Part shown: positions 45,766 through 56,587 of the stretch, piece by piece
Layout: every line of letters begins with the position of its first letter
Numbering within the stretch: position 1 is the stretch's first letter
Assembly (NCBI RefSeq): GCF_038396755.1
Contig: NZ_CP149822.1
Location: forward strand, 2,604,001 to 2,668,000
Source of the DNA: Chitinophaga pollutisoli
GTDB taxonomy: Bacteria; Bacteroidota; Bacteroidia; Chitinophagales; Chitinophagaceae
DNA length: 64,000 nt
Reading direction: 5' to 3'
Position numbers and translations under genes: made by a program
The notes under the pieces: model-generated
Databases searched by the model: none
What the model saw: only the letters and a program-made list of their open reading frames with translations
Told to the model about the DNA's origin: nothing

Positions 45766-46671
45766 ATGTCAATCAAAGTAACGGCGCTGCTGAAGCAGTA
45801 CGGGGAGCAAAAGGCGGTAGACGGCATCTCTTTCAGCCTCCAGAAAGGCGAGATCGTCGGGTTCCTGGGGCCTAACGGCGCAGGGAAATCCACCACCATG
45901 AAGATTATCACGGGCTATCTGCCGCCTACGGGCGGCTCGGCTTCGGTTTGCGGGCACGATGTGGCCAGCGAACCGCTGGAGGTTCGCCGCCGCGTGGGTT
46001 ACCTCCCGGAAGCCAATCCCCTGTACCCGGACATGTACATCCGGGAGTTCCTTGAGTTCGCCGGCGGCATGCACGGCCTGAAAGGCAAGGCGGCTACCGC
46101 CAGGATTGACGAGATGATCGGGCGGACGGGCCTCACCCCCGAGCGCCACAAGAAGATCGGGGCGCTCTCCAAAGGGTATAAACAACGTGTAGGCCTGGCG
46201 CAGGCCCTGCTGCACGACCCGGAAGTCCTCATCCTCGACGAGCCTACTTCCGGCCTGGACCCTAACCAGTTGGCAGACATCCGGCAGCTGATCCGGGAAC
46301 TGGGCGAAAACAAGACGGTCATGCTTTCCACCCACATCATGCAGGAAGTGGAGGCGCTCTGCAGCCGCGCCATCATCATCAACAAAGGCCACATCATCGC
46401 CGACGGCGCCATCAGCACCCTCCGCCAGGGCGCTTCCGGGTTTATCCAGGTAGCCTTCGCCGAGGAAACGGCCGCATCCGACCTCCAATCACTCCCCGGC
46501 GTACAAAAAGTAACCGCCGCCGAAGGGAATTCCTGGCGCCTTTACACCACGGAACCCGAAACAGTACGGAAAAACCTGCTGCAATTCGCTTTGATAAATA
46601 ACCGGAACATCCTTTCTTTGCAGAGCAATTCGCTGTCGCTCGAAGACGTGTTCAGGGAACTGACAAACTAG
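45766..46671 (+). CDS. gldA: ABC transporter ATP-binding protein, GldA-like
   Basis: 301 residues: Walker A G-P-N-G-A-G-K-S-T (about 34-42), signature L-S-K-G-Y-K-Q-R-V-G (about 134), Walker B L-I-L-D-E-P-T-S-G-L-D-P (about 157) and the switch His in S-T-H-I-M (about 192). The overall sequence (M-S-I-K-V opening, G-Y-L-P-P-T-G-G-S-A-S-V) fits GldA, the ATPase of the GldAFG transporter linked to gliding in some Bacteroidota. gldF and gldG are not next to it, so the name rests on similarity and not on context. eno starts 50 bases downstream. Confidence 0.8.
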   Translation: MSIKVTALLKQYGEQKAVDGISFSLQKGEIVGFLGPNGAGKSTTMKIITGYLPPTGGSASVCGHDVASEPLEVRRRVGYLPEANPLYPDMYIREFLEFAGGMHGLKGKAATARIDEMIGRTGLTPERHKKIGALSKGYKQRVGLAQALLHDPEVLILDEPTSGLDPNQLADIRQLIRELGENKTVMLSTHIMQEVEALCSRAIIINKGHIIADGAISTLRQGASGFIQVAFAEETAASDLQSLPGVQKVTAAEGNSWRLYTTEPETVRKNLLQFALINNRNILSLQSNSLSLEDVFRELTN

Positions 46672-46697
46672 TGGTAAGAATCGGTCACCTTTTCTAG

Positions 46698-48014
<1,317 letters not shown>

Positions 48015-48057
48015 TTTCTCTTCTTACCGCGTTTAATTAGTGGTCAAATACAAAACT

Positions 48058-48092
48058 CATCCGGGCACTGTCTTCAGTGCCCGGATTTTATA
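48058..48092 (+). terminator. Rho-independent terminator after eno
   Basis: Perfect ATCCGGGCACTG / CAGTGCCCGGAT around TCTT followed by TTTTATAA. Confidence 0.85.
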
Positions 48093-48108
48093 AGCAAACG
48101 GTGTGATT

Positions 48109-48429
48109 ATGGAACAGAAGAAGCCGAGATTCAGAATCCCCGCATGGGCCCGGAACAAATACATCATCAGTTGTATCCTTTTCGGCGCATGGCTCCTCTT
48201 CCTCGACCGTAACAACATCCTCTACCAGTTCCAGCTCTACCGCGAAGTCAACCAGCTCGAAAACCAGAAAGACTTCTACCAGAAAGAGATCAGCCGCGAC
48301 CGCCAAACCCACCAGGAACTCTTTTCCAGTCCCGATAAACTCGAAAAGTTCGCGCGCGAACAATACATGATGAAAAAGGATGATGAAGACATCTACATCG
48401 TGCCGACTCCTCCCGACGCAAAACGTTAA
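48109..48429 (+). CDS. DivIC/FtsB family septum formation protein
   Basis: 106 residues from the ATG at 48109 (a GTG six bases earlier is possible). One membrane helix (about 17-36, Y-I-I-S-C-I-L-F-G-A-W-L-L-F-L) is followed by a coiled coil (about 42-78) and a short C-terminal part with F-A-R-E-Q-Y-M-M-K-K, the conserved end of DivIC/FtsB proteins. It acts in the inner membrane at the division site with FtsL and FtsQ partners, which are not in view. Placement just after eno is the classic ftsB neighbourhood in many bacteria. Confidence 0.9.
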   Translation: MEQKKPRFRIPAWARNKYIISCILFGAWLLFLDRNNILYQFQLYREVNQLENQKDFYQKEISRDRQTHQELFSSPDKLEKFAREQYMMKKDDEDIYIVPTPPDAKR

Positions 48430-48597
48430 CCGCCTGACAATCACATCCCTTTATTTGTTAAAAACTTGCTAAATTCAAAAAAATAGCCTAGTTTAACAAT
48501 ACTGTCGAGCCATTCTCCGTTATTTTATCGTTATCCAGAATTTTCGTGACCGGGTAATTTGTTTGAATCCATTTAACAACTAATAACCATCAAACGC

Positions 48598-48813
48598 ATG
48601 CCTAATTCTACCCTGCCTTTCTCCGTCCTCAAGGGCGCTTTAACCGATCCTGCACAAAAAACCAAGCATATGCCAGAGCAAGAATTGATGCGTGAAGAGC
48701 AGCAGTTGCATCTGCAAACCAACCAGGCGCTGGATTCCATTCGGTACAGCCCCCGGCAGGCTACGCTTGTGGCTATCTTCGACCACGCCCAGGAAGCCGG
48801 CAAAGCGCGTTAG
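48598..48813 (+). CDS. Small protein of unknown function
   Basis: 71 residues, charged, no membrane segment, predicted helical (E-Q-E-L-M-R-E-E-Q-Q-L-H-L-Q-T-N-Q-A-L). The ATG follows an A/T-rich leader and the stop is 18 bases before nth, so a small translated gene cotranscribed with nth is plausible. The L-V-A-I-F-D-H-A-Q-E segment near the end looks selected. I do not recognise a family. Confidence 0.6.
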   Translation: MPNSTLPFSVLKGALTDPAQKTKHMPEQELMREEQQLHLQTNQALDSIRYSPRQATLVAIFDHAQEAGKAR

Positions 48814-48831
48814 TTTTAGTATTTTGCGCGC

Positions 48832-49476
48832 ATGACGAAAAAAGAGCGATTCCAATATGTGATCGATTATTTTGAACATCATGCGCCGGATGCCGAAACG
48901 GAACTGCTGTACGATAATCCGTATCAATTACTCGTTGCCGTTATCTTGTCCGCCCAGTGTACGGACAAGCGCGTGAACATGACCACGCCGGCCATCTTCA
49001 GCCAGTACCCGGATATTCCTTCCCTCAGCCACGCCACGTTCGACGAGCTGTTCCCGCTCATCCGCAGCATCAGCTATCCCAACAACAAGACCAGGCACCT
49101 CATCGGCATGGCCAATATGGTCATGGATGAATTCAATGGCGAGATCCCGTCTACCGTGCCCGAGCTCGTCAAGCTCCCCGGTGTGGGCCGCAAAACCGCG
49201 AACGTGATCACCAGCGTTATTTACCAGCAACCCAACATGGCCGTAGACACCCACGTTTTTCGTGTATCCGCACGGCTGGGTCTTACCACCAACGCCAAAA
49301 CGCCGCTGCAAACAGAACAACAACTCCTGAAATACATTCCCAAAGAAAAGGTCCACATCGCCCACCACTGGCTCATCCTGCATGGTCGGTACATCTGCAT
49401 CGCCCGGAACCCGAAGTGCGGAGAATGCGGCTTGCGAAAGGTGTGCAAATATTACCAGCAGCTGGTAAAATCTTAA
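48832..49476 (+). CDS. nth: Endonuclease III
   Basis: 214 residues, the bifunctional glycosylase/AP lyase that removes oxidised pyrimidines. The catalytic Lys is in L-P-G-V-G-R-K-T-A-N-V (about 118), within the helix-hairpin-helix; the catalytic Asp is in A-V-D-T-H-V-F-R (about 139). The iron-sulfur cluster Cys residues are complete as C-x6-C-x2-C-x5-C in C-I-A-R-N-P-K-C-G-E-C-G-L-R-K-V-C (about 190-206). With uvrA and mpg, it is one of three DNA repair genes in the window. Possibly co-transcribed with the small gene before it. Confidence 0.97.
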   Translation: MTKKERFQYVIDYFEHHAPDAETELLYDNPYQLLVAVILSAQCTDKRVNMTTPAIFSQYPDIPSLSHATFDELFPLIRSISYPNNKTRHLIGMANMVMDEFNGEIPSTVPELVKLPGVGRKTANVITSVIYQQPNMAVDTHVFRVSARLGLTTNAKTPLQTEQQLLKYIPKEKVHIAHHWLILHGRYICIARNPKCGECGLRKVCKYYQQLVKS

Positions 49477-49546
49477 AAAATCACTTTGCGGGACGAACCG
49501 TTTTTCACTATATTGGAGAAATTAAAAAAATTTAAAAATTCTCCAC

Positions 49547-50749
49547 GTGAATACCAGCAAAGGCGCCCAACTATCCTTCATGATGTTCCTCCAGTATTTT
49601 ATCTGGGGGGCCTGGTACGTTTCCATGAACTCCTACATGGCTACCAACCTGCAATCCACCGGTCAGCAAATCAGCTACGCCTATATGGCGCTGGCCATCG
49701 CCACCATGATTTCCCCGATTTTCGTGGGGATGGTGGCCGACAAATACTTTGCCGCCCAGAAAATCATGGGTGTGTTGCACCTCGTGGGCGCGGGCACGTT
49801 GCTGCTGGCCACCACCACCACTTCCAACACGGTTTTCATTGGGATCGTGCTGTTCTATTCGCTGCTGTACATGCCCACCATCGCGCTGAGCAACTCGGTA
49901 GCGTTCACGCAAATGCAGGATCCCACCAAGCAGTTCCCGCTCATCCGTATGTTCGGGACCGTGGGCTGGATCTTTTCGGGTATCCTCATCAGCAATCTCC
50001 TGGAAGTCGAAAAAACACACTTCATATTTATCATCGCGGCCGCCGCCTCCACCATCCTGGGGATGTACAGCTTTCTGCTGCCCAATACGCCGCCGCCGGC
50101 GAAAGACACGTCCATGTCCGCTTCGCAGGCGCTGGGGGCTGATGCGCTCGTATTATTCAAGGACCGGCCGTATACCGTGTTTTTCGTTGCAGCGGTGCTG
50201 ATCTGCATCCCGCTGAGCTTCTATTACGGTTTCGCCAACCTCTTCCTGAACGAAGCGGGGATGGAAAATGCGGCCGGGAAGATGATTTACGGGCAGATAT
50301 CCGAAGGGCTCTTTATCCTGGCGATTCCTTTACTGCTGAACAGAATCGGGGTGAAAAAGATGCTGATACTGGGGATGGGCGCCTGGGTGATCCGGTATAT
50401 CCTCTTCGCATACGGCAACAGCGGCGACAACCTCTGGATGCTATACGGCGGCATTATCCTGCATGGCATCTGTTATGATTTCTTCTTCGTGACCGGTTAT
50501 CTTTATACCGAAAGGAAGGCGGGAGAGAAGATCAAGTCCGCCGCGCAGGGGCTCTTCACCTTTGCCACTTACGGTCTCGGCATGGTGATCGGTACGCTCT
50601 TCTCCGGCATGGTGGCCGATCACTTCACGGCCAACGGCCAACGCGTATGGTCCAGCATCTGGATGGTGCCGGTATACATCGCCGCGGCGGTACTGGTGTA
50701 CTTCATCCTGGCTTTCCGCGACCGCAAACAAACAGACGTAAACGCATAA
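49547..50749 (+). CDS. MFS transporter, nucleoside:H+ symporter-like
   Basis: 400 residues with twelve membrane helices. The opening L-S-F-M-M-F-L-Q-Y-F-I-W-G-A-W-Y-V-S and the M-F-G-T-V-G-W-I segment resemble the NupG/XapB nucleoside:proton symporters. The start is GTG at 49547; no ATG lies nearby upstream. It is followed after 15 bases by a Gfo/Idh/MocA oxidoreductase, so the pair probably imports and oxidises one compound, a sugar or nucleoside derivative. In many Bacteroidota such pairs handle sugars released from glycans; the real substrate is unknown. Confidence 0.88.
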   Translation: MNTSKGAQLSFMMFLQYFIWGAWYVSMNSYMATNLQSTGQQISYAYMALAIATMISPIFVGMVADKYFAAQKIMGVLHLVGAGTLLLATTTTSNTVFIGIVLFYSLLYMPTIALSNSVAFTQMQDPTKQFPLIRMFGTVGWIFSGILISNLLEVEKTHFIFIIAAAASTILGMYSFLLPNTPPPAKDTSMSASQALGADALVLFKDRPYTVFFVAAVLICIPLSFYYGFANLFLNEAGMENAAGKMIYGQISEGLFILAIPLLLNRIGVKKMLILGMGAWVIRYILFAYGNSGDNLWMLYGGIILHGICYDFFFVTGYLYTERKAGEKIKSAAQGLFTFATYGLGMVIGTLFSGMVADHFTANGQRVWSSIWMVPVYIAAAVLVYFILAFRDRKQTDVNA

Positions 50750-50764
50750 AAATTTAATATCACT

Positions 50765-51955
50765 ATGGCGAAAATTGCAATGCTTGGGTCCGGATTCATC
50801 GGACGGTTCTATGCAGATTCTTTACAGGGGCAGCGCAGCCGCGACAAGATCGTGAGCATCTACTCGCGCCGCGAAGAAAGCGCGAAGAAGTTCGCGGCAG
50901 ATTACAATTGCGACCACTGGACCACGGATATGGAAGAGGCGATCAACCATCCCGATGTGGACATGGTCTGCATTTCCCTTCCCAACAACCTGCACGAAGC
51001 CGCCGTGCTGGCGTGCTGCAAGGCGAAAAAGGCCGTGATGTGCACCAAGCCCCTGGGCCGCAACGCCGAGGAAGCCCAACGCATGATGGAAGCGGTGGAA
51101 AAAGCCGGTATCTTCAACGGCTACCTGGAAGACCTGGTGTATACGCCTAAATTCCTCAAAGCCCTCCAGTCCGTAAAAGCCGGCGCGCTGGGCAAGATAC
51201 TCTGGGCCAAATCCCGGGAAACGCACCCCGGCCCCCACTCCGAATGGTTCTGGGATAAAGAACAGGCTGGCGGCGGTTGCATGCTCGACCTCGGTTGCCA
51301 CTGCGTGGAAATCGCCCGCAGCTTCATCGGCAAAGACATTAAACCCATCGAAGTAATGTGCTGGGCAGATACCCAGGTGAAACCCATCGACGCTGAAGAC
51401 CACGCTATCGGCCTCGTGAAATACGAAAACGGTGCCATCGGCCAGTTCGAAGTGAGCTGGACCTTCCGCGGCGGCCTCGACCTCCGCGATGAGGTGATGG
51501 GCTCCGAAGGCACCATCTGGCTCAACAGTTTCCTCCGTACTGGCTTCGACATGTTCACCACCGGCAAAGGCGCGGATTATGTGGCCGAGAAAGCGGAAAG
51601 CAACTCCGGCTGGCTCTTCCCCGTGGGTGACGAACTGAACGAACTGGGTTACAACCATATGTTCGCCGATATGTTCAACGCCGTGGAAGCCGGCAAGGCC
51701 CCGCAGGAAACGTTCTACGACGGGTACGTGGTAAATGCCATCCTCGACGCCGCCTACCGCTCCGCCGCTTCCAAGCAATGGGAACCCGTGCAGCTGCCTG
51801 TTTGGCGCGGCCAGGAAGGGGTGCAGAAAGAAAAAGCGCTCACCAGCTACAATGAGCAGTTCTACCTCATCAAAGAAGAAATGACGCACTTTGGCACGCA
51901 GAAGCTCATCCTGAAAGACAAAAAAACCGGCCAGATCATCGAAAAAACGCTCTGA
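50765..51955 (+). CDS. Gfo/Idh/MocA family oxidoreductase
   Basis: 396 residues. The NAD(P) site is the N-terminal [11 protein letters not shown] (about 8-18); C-T-K-P-L-G-R-N (about 95) is the conserved E/C-K-P segment carrying the catalytic Lys. [14 protein letters not shown] (about 172-185) matches the D-x-G-x-H active-site motif. It should oxidise or reduce a sugar, inositol or similar polyol. It lies 15 bases behind an MFS transporter gene, most likely in one operon, and a terminator follows. The substrate cannot be named. Confidence 0.93.
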   Translation: MAKIAMLGSGFIGRFYADSLQGQRSRDKIVSIYSRREESAKKFAADYNCDHWTTDMEEAINHPDVDMVCISLPNNLHEAAVLACCKAKKAVMCTKPLGRNAEEAQRMMEAVEKAGIFNGYLEDLVYTPKFLKALQSVKAGALGKILWAKSRETHPGPHSEWFWDKEQAGGGCMLDLGCHCVEIARSFIGKDIKPIEVMCWADTQVKPIDAEDHAIGLVKYENGAIGQFEVSWTFRGGLDLRDEVMGSEGTIWLNSFLRTGFDMFTTGKGADYVAEKAESNSGWLFPVGDELNELGYNHMFADMFNAVEAGKAPQETFYDGYVVNAILDAAYRSAASKQWEPVQLPVWRGQEGVQKEKALTSYNEQFYLIKEEMTHFGTQKLILKDKKTGQIIEKTL

Positions 51956-51973
51956 TCCGCCTGCATATCAACG

Positions 51974-52007
51974 AAAAGCCATCCCGGTATCGCCAGGATG
52001 GCTTTTT
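51974..52007 (+). terminator. Rho-independent terminator after the MFS/oxidoreductase pair
   Basis: Stem AAAAGCCATCC / GGATGGCTTTT around CGGTATCGCCA, then TTTT. Confidence 0.8.
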
Positions 52008-52084
52008 TAATGTGTAGTAACGTTATAGCTGATGTATATATACCTGTAGTGTATAAAAAGGCTTCAAACCCTTTACTGTAGGGG

Positions 52085-52180
52085 ATCTATGACTCTTTGA
52101 TATACGTTATATATACTGTTACCCCTCTTTAACCCTTCAGTTACCCTTACTTTACATAGCATTAACACCAAAAAAAACAT
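52085..52180. repeat. Weak 11-bp phased repeats, T/A/C-rich
   Basis: Around 52120-52165 the sequence can be cut in 11-base units GTTACCCCTCT, TTAACCCTTCA, GTTACCCTTAC, TTTACATAGCA, with looser TATATAC units before. It also lies beyond a terminator and at the 3' end of a convergent gene, like the array at 1042. Confidence 0.35.
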
Positions 52181-52186
52181 TGATAA

Positions 52187-52783
52187 TCAGCGTAAAACAA
52201 ACCGGGCTTTCCCGAGGGCATGGTTGACTTCCACTTCGGTGCATTTTCCTTTTTCGTAATGGTAGATGTTGCGCTTCCCTTCGGGGAGCTGCAGTTCGTA
52301 GTTGTGATTGCCGAGGTGGCGGAGCGGAAGCGCCTTGCCGAGGGTTTCGCTGAAAACCTGGTGCACGGCTTCCGGCTCGGAGAAATAGAGATCGCCCACG
52401 CAAAAACGGATTCCGTCGGAAGCGAGCTGCCTGGTTTCCCCCTTATGAACCACCGTATAGCCTTTGCCACCCTTCCTCACCGACGTGAGCGGCTCCCCGC
52501 CCCTGCGCACCGCCATTGCCTCCTGGAGCACGTGGTGCCGGTATTCCGCCGTGATATCCACCTCCATCCTCGACATCAACTTGGACTGTACCCGGCTTTG
52601 CATGGAAATCTTCCGTCCTTCAGCAGTTTTTACCTGCCTGACGGTGACGGTACCGACGGGGTTGTTACCGCCGAGGTAGATGTCATAAATGAAGACATGT
52701 GGTTCCTGGAAGGCCGTGGTCCCGAAGAAAACCAGGGCCAGCACGATTCCCGGGAGGATGTTGAATGGACGCATCAGGTTCAT
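52187..52783 (-). CDS. DUF6134 family exported protein
   Basis: 198 residues with a signal sequence (about 1-24, ending T-T-A-F-Q). The mature part is beta-rich: Y-D-I-Y-L-G-G-N-N-P-V-G near the start and Y-F-S-E-P-E-A-V-H-Q-V-F-S-E in the second half. It resembles DUF6134, a Bacteroidota family with the same look as lipid- or polymer-binding clam domains. No function is known. It ends the minus-strand group that starts at korA, 86 bases upstream. Confidence 0.75.
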   Translation of the reverse strand: MNLMRPFNILPGIVLALVFFGTTAFQEPHVFIYDIYLGGNNPVGTVTVRQVKTAEGRKISMQSRVQSKLMSRMEVDITAEYRHHVLQEAMAVRRGGEPLTSVRKGGKGYTVVHKGETRQLASDGIRFCVGDLYFSEPEAVHQVFSETLGKALPLRHLGNHNYELQLPEGKRNIYHYEKGKCTEVEVNHALGKARFVLR

Positions 52784-52869
52784 GGGCGGAAAGGGTTACG
52801 TAAAACAATATACGAAAAAGGCGGTTACCGCTTTTCGCAGCAACCGCCCTTTTTATCTTGAAGCGCTTA

Positions 52870-54716
52870 TTACAGGAGCTCGCGGATCTTTTCCACCAGT
52901 TCGCCTTTGGTGATGGGCACGCCCATTACTTTATTATAGCCTTTGGCGGGGATGAGGAATTGTTCGCGGATGATCTTGATAAGCTGGCCGTTATTGATCT
53001 CGGGGATCAGCACGTGGTCATAACTGTGCAGTATCTCATCCAGGTTGCGGGGGAAGGGGCGCAGGTAGCGGATATGGGCGTGGGCCACTTCATGCCCTTC
53101 GGCCAGCAGCTCCAGCACCGCGCTCTTGATGGCGCCGAAGGTGGAACCCCAGCCCAGCACGAGCACTTTGCCTTTCTCGGGGCCTACCTCGATGTCCTGC
53201 AAGGGAATATGATCGGCGATCTTGTCAACTTTTTCCTGGCGGATCTTCACCATCAGCTGGTGGTTTTCCGGGTCGTAGCTCACGTTGCCGGTGATGTTCT
53301 GCTTTTCCAGGCCGCCGATGCGGTGCTCCAGTCCGGGCGTGCCGGGCACGGCCCAGGGGCGCACCAGGTTCTCGTCGCGTTGGTAGGGCAGGAAGGCATC
53401 TTCGTCTTCGGCCAACCCTTTCTTGAATTTCACGTCGATTTTGGGCAGATCCGCCTGTTTCGGGAAACGCCAGGGCTCTGCGCCGTTGGCGATGTATCCG
53501 TCGCTGAGGAGGATCACCGGCGTCATGTGCTGCACCGCGAGGCGAAAGGCTTCGAAAGCCATCTGGAAGCAGTCGGACGGCGTGGCTGCGGCGACTACGG
53601 GCATCGGGCATTCCCCGTTACGGCCGTAATATGCCTGCAGGAGGTCGGATTGTTCCGTTTTGGTGGGAAGGCCGGTGGAAGGCCCCCGCGTTGGATATCC
53701 ACGATCAGGAGGGGGATTTCCAGCATCACGGCCAGGCCCATGGCCTCGCCCTTGAGGGCTACGCCGGGGCCGGAGGTGGTGGTGATACCCATATGCCCGC
53801 CATAGGACGCGCCGATGGCGGAGGTGATACCGGCTATTTCATCCTCGGCCTGGAAGGTGCGGATACCAAAGTTTTTATACTTGCTCAGCTCATGCAGGAT
53901 GTCTGACGCGGGCGTGATGGGATAGGTGCCTAGGAAAATAGGCAGGCCCGATTGCTGGCCGGCGGCCACGAGGCCGAAAGACAAAGCAGTATTGCCCGTA
54001 ATGCTGCGGTAGGTGCCAGGCTCCATGCGGGCCTTTTCCACCCTGAACCGCGAGGCGAAGGCTTCCACGGTTTCCGCGAAGTGGTATCCTGCGTGGAGGA
54101 CTTTGACGTTGCTTTCGAGGATTTCGGGCTTCTTGCTGAACTTGGCGTTGAGGAAGTTCAGGGTGCTTTCCATGTCGCGGTCGTAAAGCCAGTACAGGAA
54201 CCCGAGCACGAACATGTTCTTGGCGCGGTCTTTCTCCTTCATGCCAAGGGAGCTTTCCTTGAGGGCTTCCCGGGTCATTTTGGTCACGTCCATGGTGTGG
54301 AGCTGGTAATTGACGAGGGAGCCGTCTTCCAGCGGGTTCACGCCGTCGGGATAGTTGGCCAGGCGGAGATTTTTGGCGTCGAAGCCGTCGGTATTGGCGA
54401 TGATGATACCGCCTTTTTTCAGTCCTTTCAGGTTGGCTTTCAGGGCCGCGGCGTTCATGGCAACGAGGACGTCGCAGGCATCGCCGGGGGTGAAGATGCG
54501 GTTGGAAGAGAAGTGCAACTGGAAACCGCTCACGCCGGGGATGGTGCCCTGGGGCGCGCGGATCTCCGCTGGAAAGTCGGGGAAGGTGCTTAGGTCGTTG
54601 CCGATGAGCGCCGTGTTATTGGAGAATTGCGTACCGGTCAGCTGCATACCGTCGCCGCTGTCCCCCGCAAATTTTATCACTACATCCTCTATCTGTTGAA
54701 TCGTTCTATCGGACAT
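52870..54716 (-). pseudogene. korA: 2-oxoacid:ferredoxin oxidoreductase subunit alpha (KorA), frame broken at a C5/G5 run
   Basis: Two frames (54716 down, and 53604 to 52870) make one KorA. The first carries the gamma domain (F-A-G-D-S-G-D-G-M-Q-L-T-G-T-Q, about 14-28) and the start of the alpha domain (G-T-Y-P-I-T-P-A-S-D-I-L-H-E-L). The frames meet at five G (plus-strand C at 53683-53687); a sixth G gives R-G-G-P-S-T-G-L-P-T-K-T-E-Q-S, the exact family motif, and 615 residues in all, the normal length. The enzyme oxidises 2-oxoglutarate or pyruvate to the acyl-CoA with ferredoxin. The beta subunit, normally the next gene, is absent from the window. One missing base is the best explanation. 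Confidence 0.9.
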
Positions 54717-55254
54717 TGATGTTTGCTTTATGATAATATATATAATGGACAAATATGTTGGCTGATGCCCCAGGAGTCCTTCCGGATTTCACAGGCTTCA
54801 CAGCGAATGCTGTAAAATTACAGAATCAGCGTTAAAATACCGTCCTTTTCCATCGGCCAAAAGTATACAAAACCAGTAGACTTTACTCATAACTAAATGG
54901 AATGCCCCATTCCAAAACCCGTACAGTTGTTTTTCCGGCAAGGTATTTGTTATTTTCTGACCCGTGAGAAATTGACGTGAAACAACTGTATCACTCCTTT
55001 GAAACCCTTTACGGACAAGGAAAGTGATAAACTAACGTCAACGATACTACGTAAATAAGTAGTTTTTCGATTCGCCGCAAACCCATACTGTTAAAGGATT
55101 TGTAAAGATTTGTTAAAGCGGCGGAATTTGATCAAGTGGCATGGTGTTTGCAAAATTCTCAACAGCGACAAGCATTTCAACACAAATTAGTTTGCTTATC
55201 GAATACATTTACTTGAACCATTCTTTATTATTAAACCTTTTAAAATTGTATGCT
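54717..55254. other. A/T-rich divergent promoter region, no gene
   Basis: 538 bases between korA and a small exported protein. Only short open frames. It holds a short palindrome TGGAATGCCCCATTCCA (54898-54914) and inverted arms TACAGTTGTT (about 54931) and AACAACTGTA (about 54981). The leader of the small protein gene is long and A/T-rich, so its mRNA may be regulated. Confidence 0.45.
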
Positions 55255-55572
55255 ATGAAAAGAGCAAAATTAAGTTTGTTAGCAGTTGCGGCCGTTGCAT
55301 TCGGCGCATTCGCCTTCAAAGGTATCGCAGGCGGTTCCATCTCCGGTAAAGTAGTTCCGGCCGACGGAGCAACAGAAGCATGGGCAGTTTCCGGCACCGA
55401 CACGCTGAAAGCCCCCATTGCTGACGGCGCCTTCTCCTTCGCAGAAGCAGCAGCCGGCACTTACACCGTGATTGTTGACGCCAAGGAACCCTTTAAGGAC
55501 GCTACCATCACCGACGTAAAAGTAGAGGACGGTAAAGCAACCGACCTTGGCGAAATCAAACTTGCACAATAA
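55255..55572 (+). CDS. Small exported carboxypeptidase-regulatory-like domain protein
   Basis: 105 residues from the ATG at 55255 (MKRAKLSLLAVAAVAFGAFA), with a signal peptide cut near residue 25. The rest is one beta-sandwich of the carboxypeptidase-regulatory-like type (G-S-I-S-G-K-V-V-P-A-D-G opening, A-A-G-T-Y-T-V-I-V-D-A middle). It is unusual for such a domain to be a whole protein; it may be a periplasmic or outer membrane accessory. Ser/Thr/Ala codons look highly biased, as in well expressed genes. A long leader (538-base gap) and a strong terminator frame it as one unit. Confidence 0.85.
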   Translation: MKRAKLSLLAVAAVAFGAFAFKGIAGGSISGKVVPADGATEAWAVSGTDTLKAPIADGAFSFAEAAAGTYTVIVDAKEPFKDATITDVKVEDGKATDLGEIKLAQ

Positions 55573-55601
55573 GTAAATAGTTGGTTTTCATAGGGGTTAA
55601 T

Positions 55602-55645
55602 CAAGCCGGTCCGCCTGAATCAGGCGGCCGGCTTATTTTTTCCCC
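55602..55645 (+). terminator. Rho-independent terminator after the small exported protein
   Basis: Long stem built from AAGCCGG / CCGGCTT and CCGCCTGA / TCAGGCGG, followed by ATTTTTTCCCC. Confidence 0.8.
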
Positions 55646-55724
55646 GCCTATCTGGGGGTAGGCTCCCCATCTGCCGTCATTATGTTATCCGCCATTGCGG
55701 ATTACCCCTAAAATCACTCAGAAA

Positions 55725-56486
55725 ATGAAAATGACGGCAAAAAACGAATCGATCCTGGCCATCAGCGGCCTCAGCACCTGGCTCCTCCTCTGCATGGTCG
55801 CCATCTTTGGCTTCATCCTCACCGGCTGCAGCCGTGAAAACGTTATCGGCTCCGGCCGCATGATCACCGAAGAACGGACTGTAGGCCGCTTCGATGAAGT
55901 GACCATCGACGGCTCGATGGATGTTATCATCAAACAAGGGCCCGCCATCCCACTCACCATCGAAGCGGAAGACAACGTGATGCGCTTCGTGGAAACCTAC
56001 ATCAGCGGCACCACGCTCCGCATCCGGATGCGCGACGGGCTGAATCTCCGGAGGCACAAACAAATCATTGTTCATATCCAGAGCGAAGACTACCGCAAAG
56101 TGGTGTTCTCCGGCTCGGGCGAGGTAACCACGCCGGACACGATCCGGAGCACCCAATTCACGGCGGATCTCAACGGCTCCGGCAACGCCCGCCTGAAAGT
56201 AGACGCCAATGAAGTGCGCCTGTACCTCTCCGGCTCGGGGAACATCCGTGCGGAAGGGAAATCCCGCGACTACCTCGCCAACATCGAAGGCAGCGGTAAC
56301 ATCCACGCGGATGCGGTAAAAACCGTGAATGCCAACGTCAAGATCACCGGTTCGGGCAACCAGTCCATCTCCGTGAGCGAAAAGCTGGACGCGAGGATCA
56401 CTGGTAGCGGCAACGTGCGCTACTACGGCAATCCGGCCACCGTAAACGTGAATATTTCCGGATCCGGAAAAGTCATCAAGCAATAG
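55725..56486 (+). CDS. Head-GIN domain (DUF2807) protein
   Basis: 253 residues from the ATG at 55725 (MKMTAKNESILAISGLSTW); only a TTG lies further upstream. An N-terminal hydrophobic segment (about 20-35) ends in L-T-G-C-S, so it is probably a lipoprotein. The rest is a right-handed beta helix with regularly spaced G-S-G-N turns (about 130, 150, 170, 195, 215), typical of head-GIN domains. The family is thought to act at the envelope, sometimes with sigma factor systems. An ECF sigma gene starts 101 bases downstream and a FecR gene after it, so the three may form one regulatory unit. Confidence 0.9.
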   Translation: MKMTAKNESILAISGLSTWLLLCMVAIFGFILTGCSRENVIGSGRMITEERTVGRFDEVTIDGSMDVIIKQGPAIPLTIEAEDNVMRFVETYISGTTLRIRMRDGLNLRRHKQIIVHIQSEDYRKVVFSGSGEVTTPDTIRSTQFTADLNGSGNARLKVDANEVRLYLSGSGNIRAEGKSRDYLANIEGSGNIHADAVKTVNANVKITGSGNQSISVSEKLDARITGSGNVRYYGNPATVNVNISGSGKVIKQ

Positions 56487-56575
56487 CATCTACCGATCGG
56501 ACCCAAATGAAAGCAACCGCTGTACTGTCATCCGCCATTCGTCCTGATATGCATATTGCGAAAGCCCAAACCGGT

Positions 56576-56583
56576 TATTTTTG
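56576..56583 (+). promoter_or_regulatory. TAnnTTTG element directly before the ECF sigma gene
   Basis: TATTTTTG, 4 bases before the ATG at 56588. A TTG at 56556 is only 17 bases away, just under the usual spacer. Confidence 0.4.
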
Positions 56584-56587
56584 CAAT

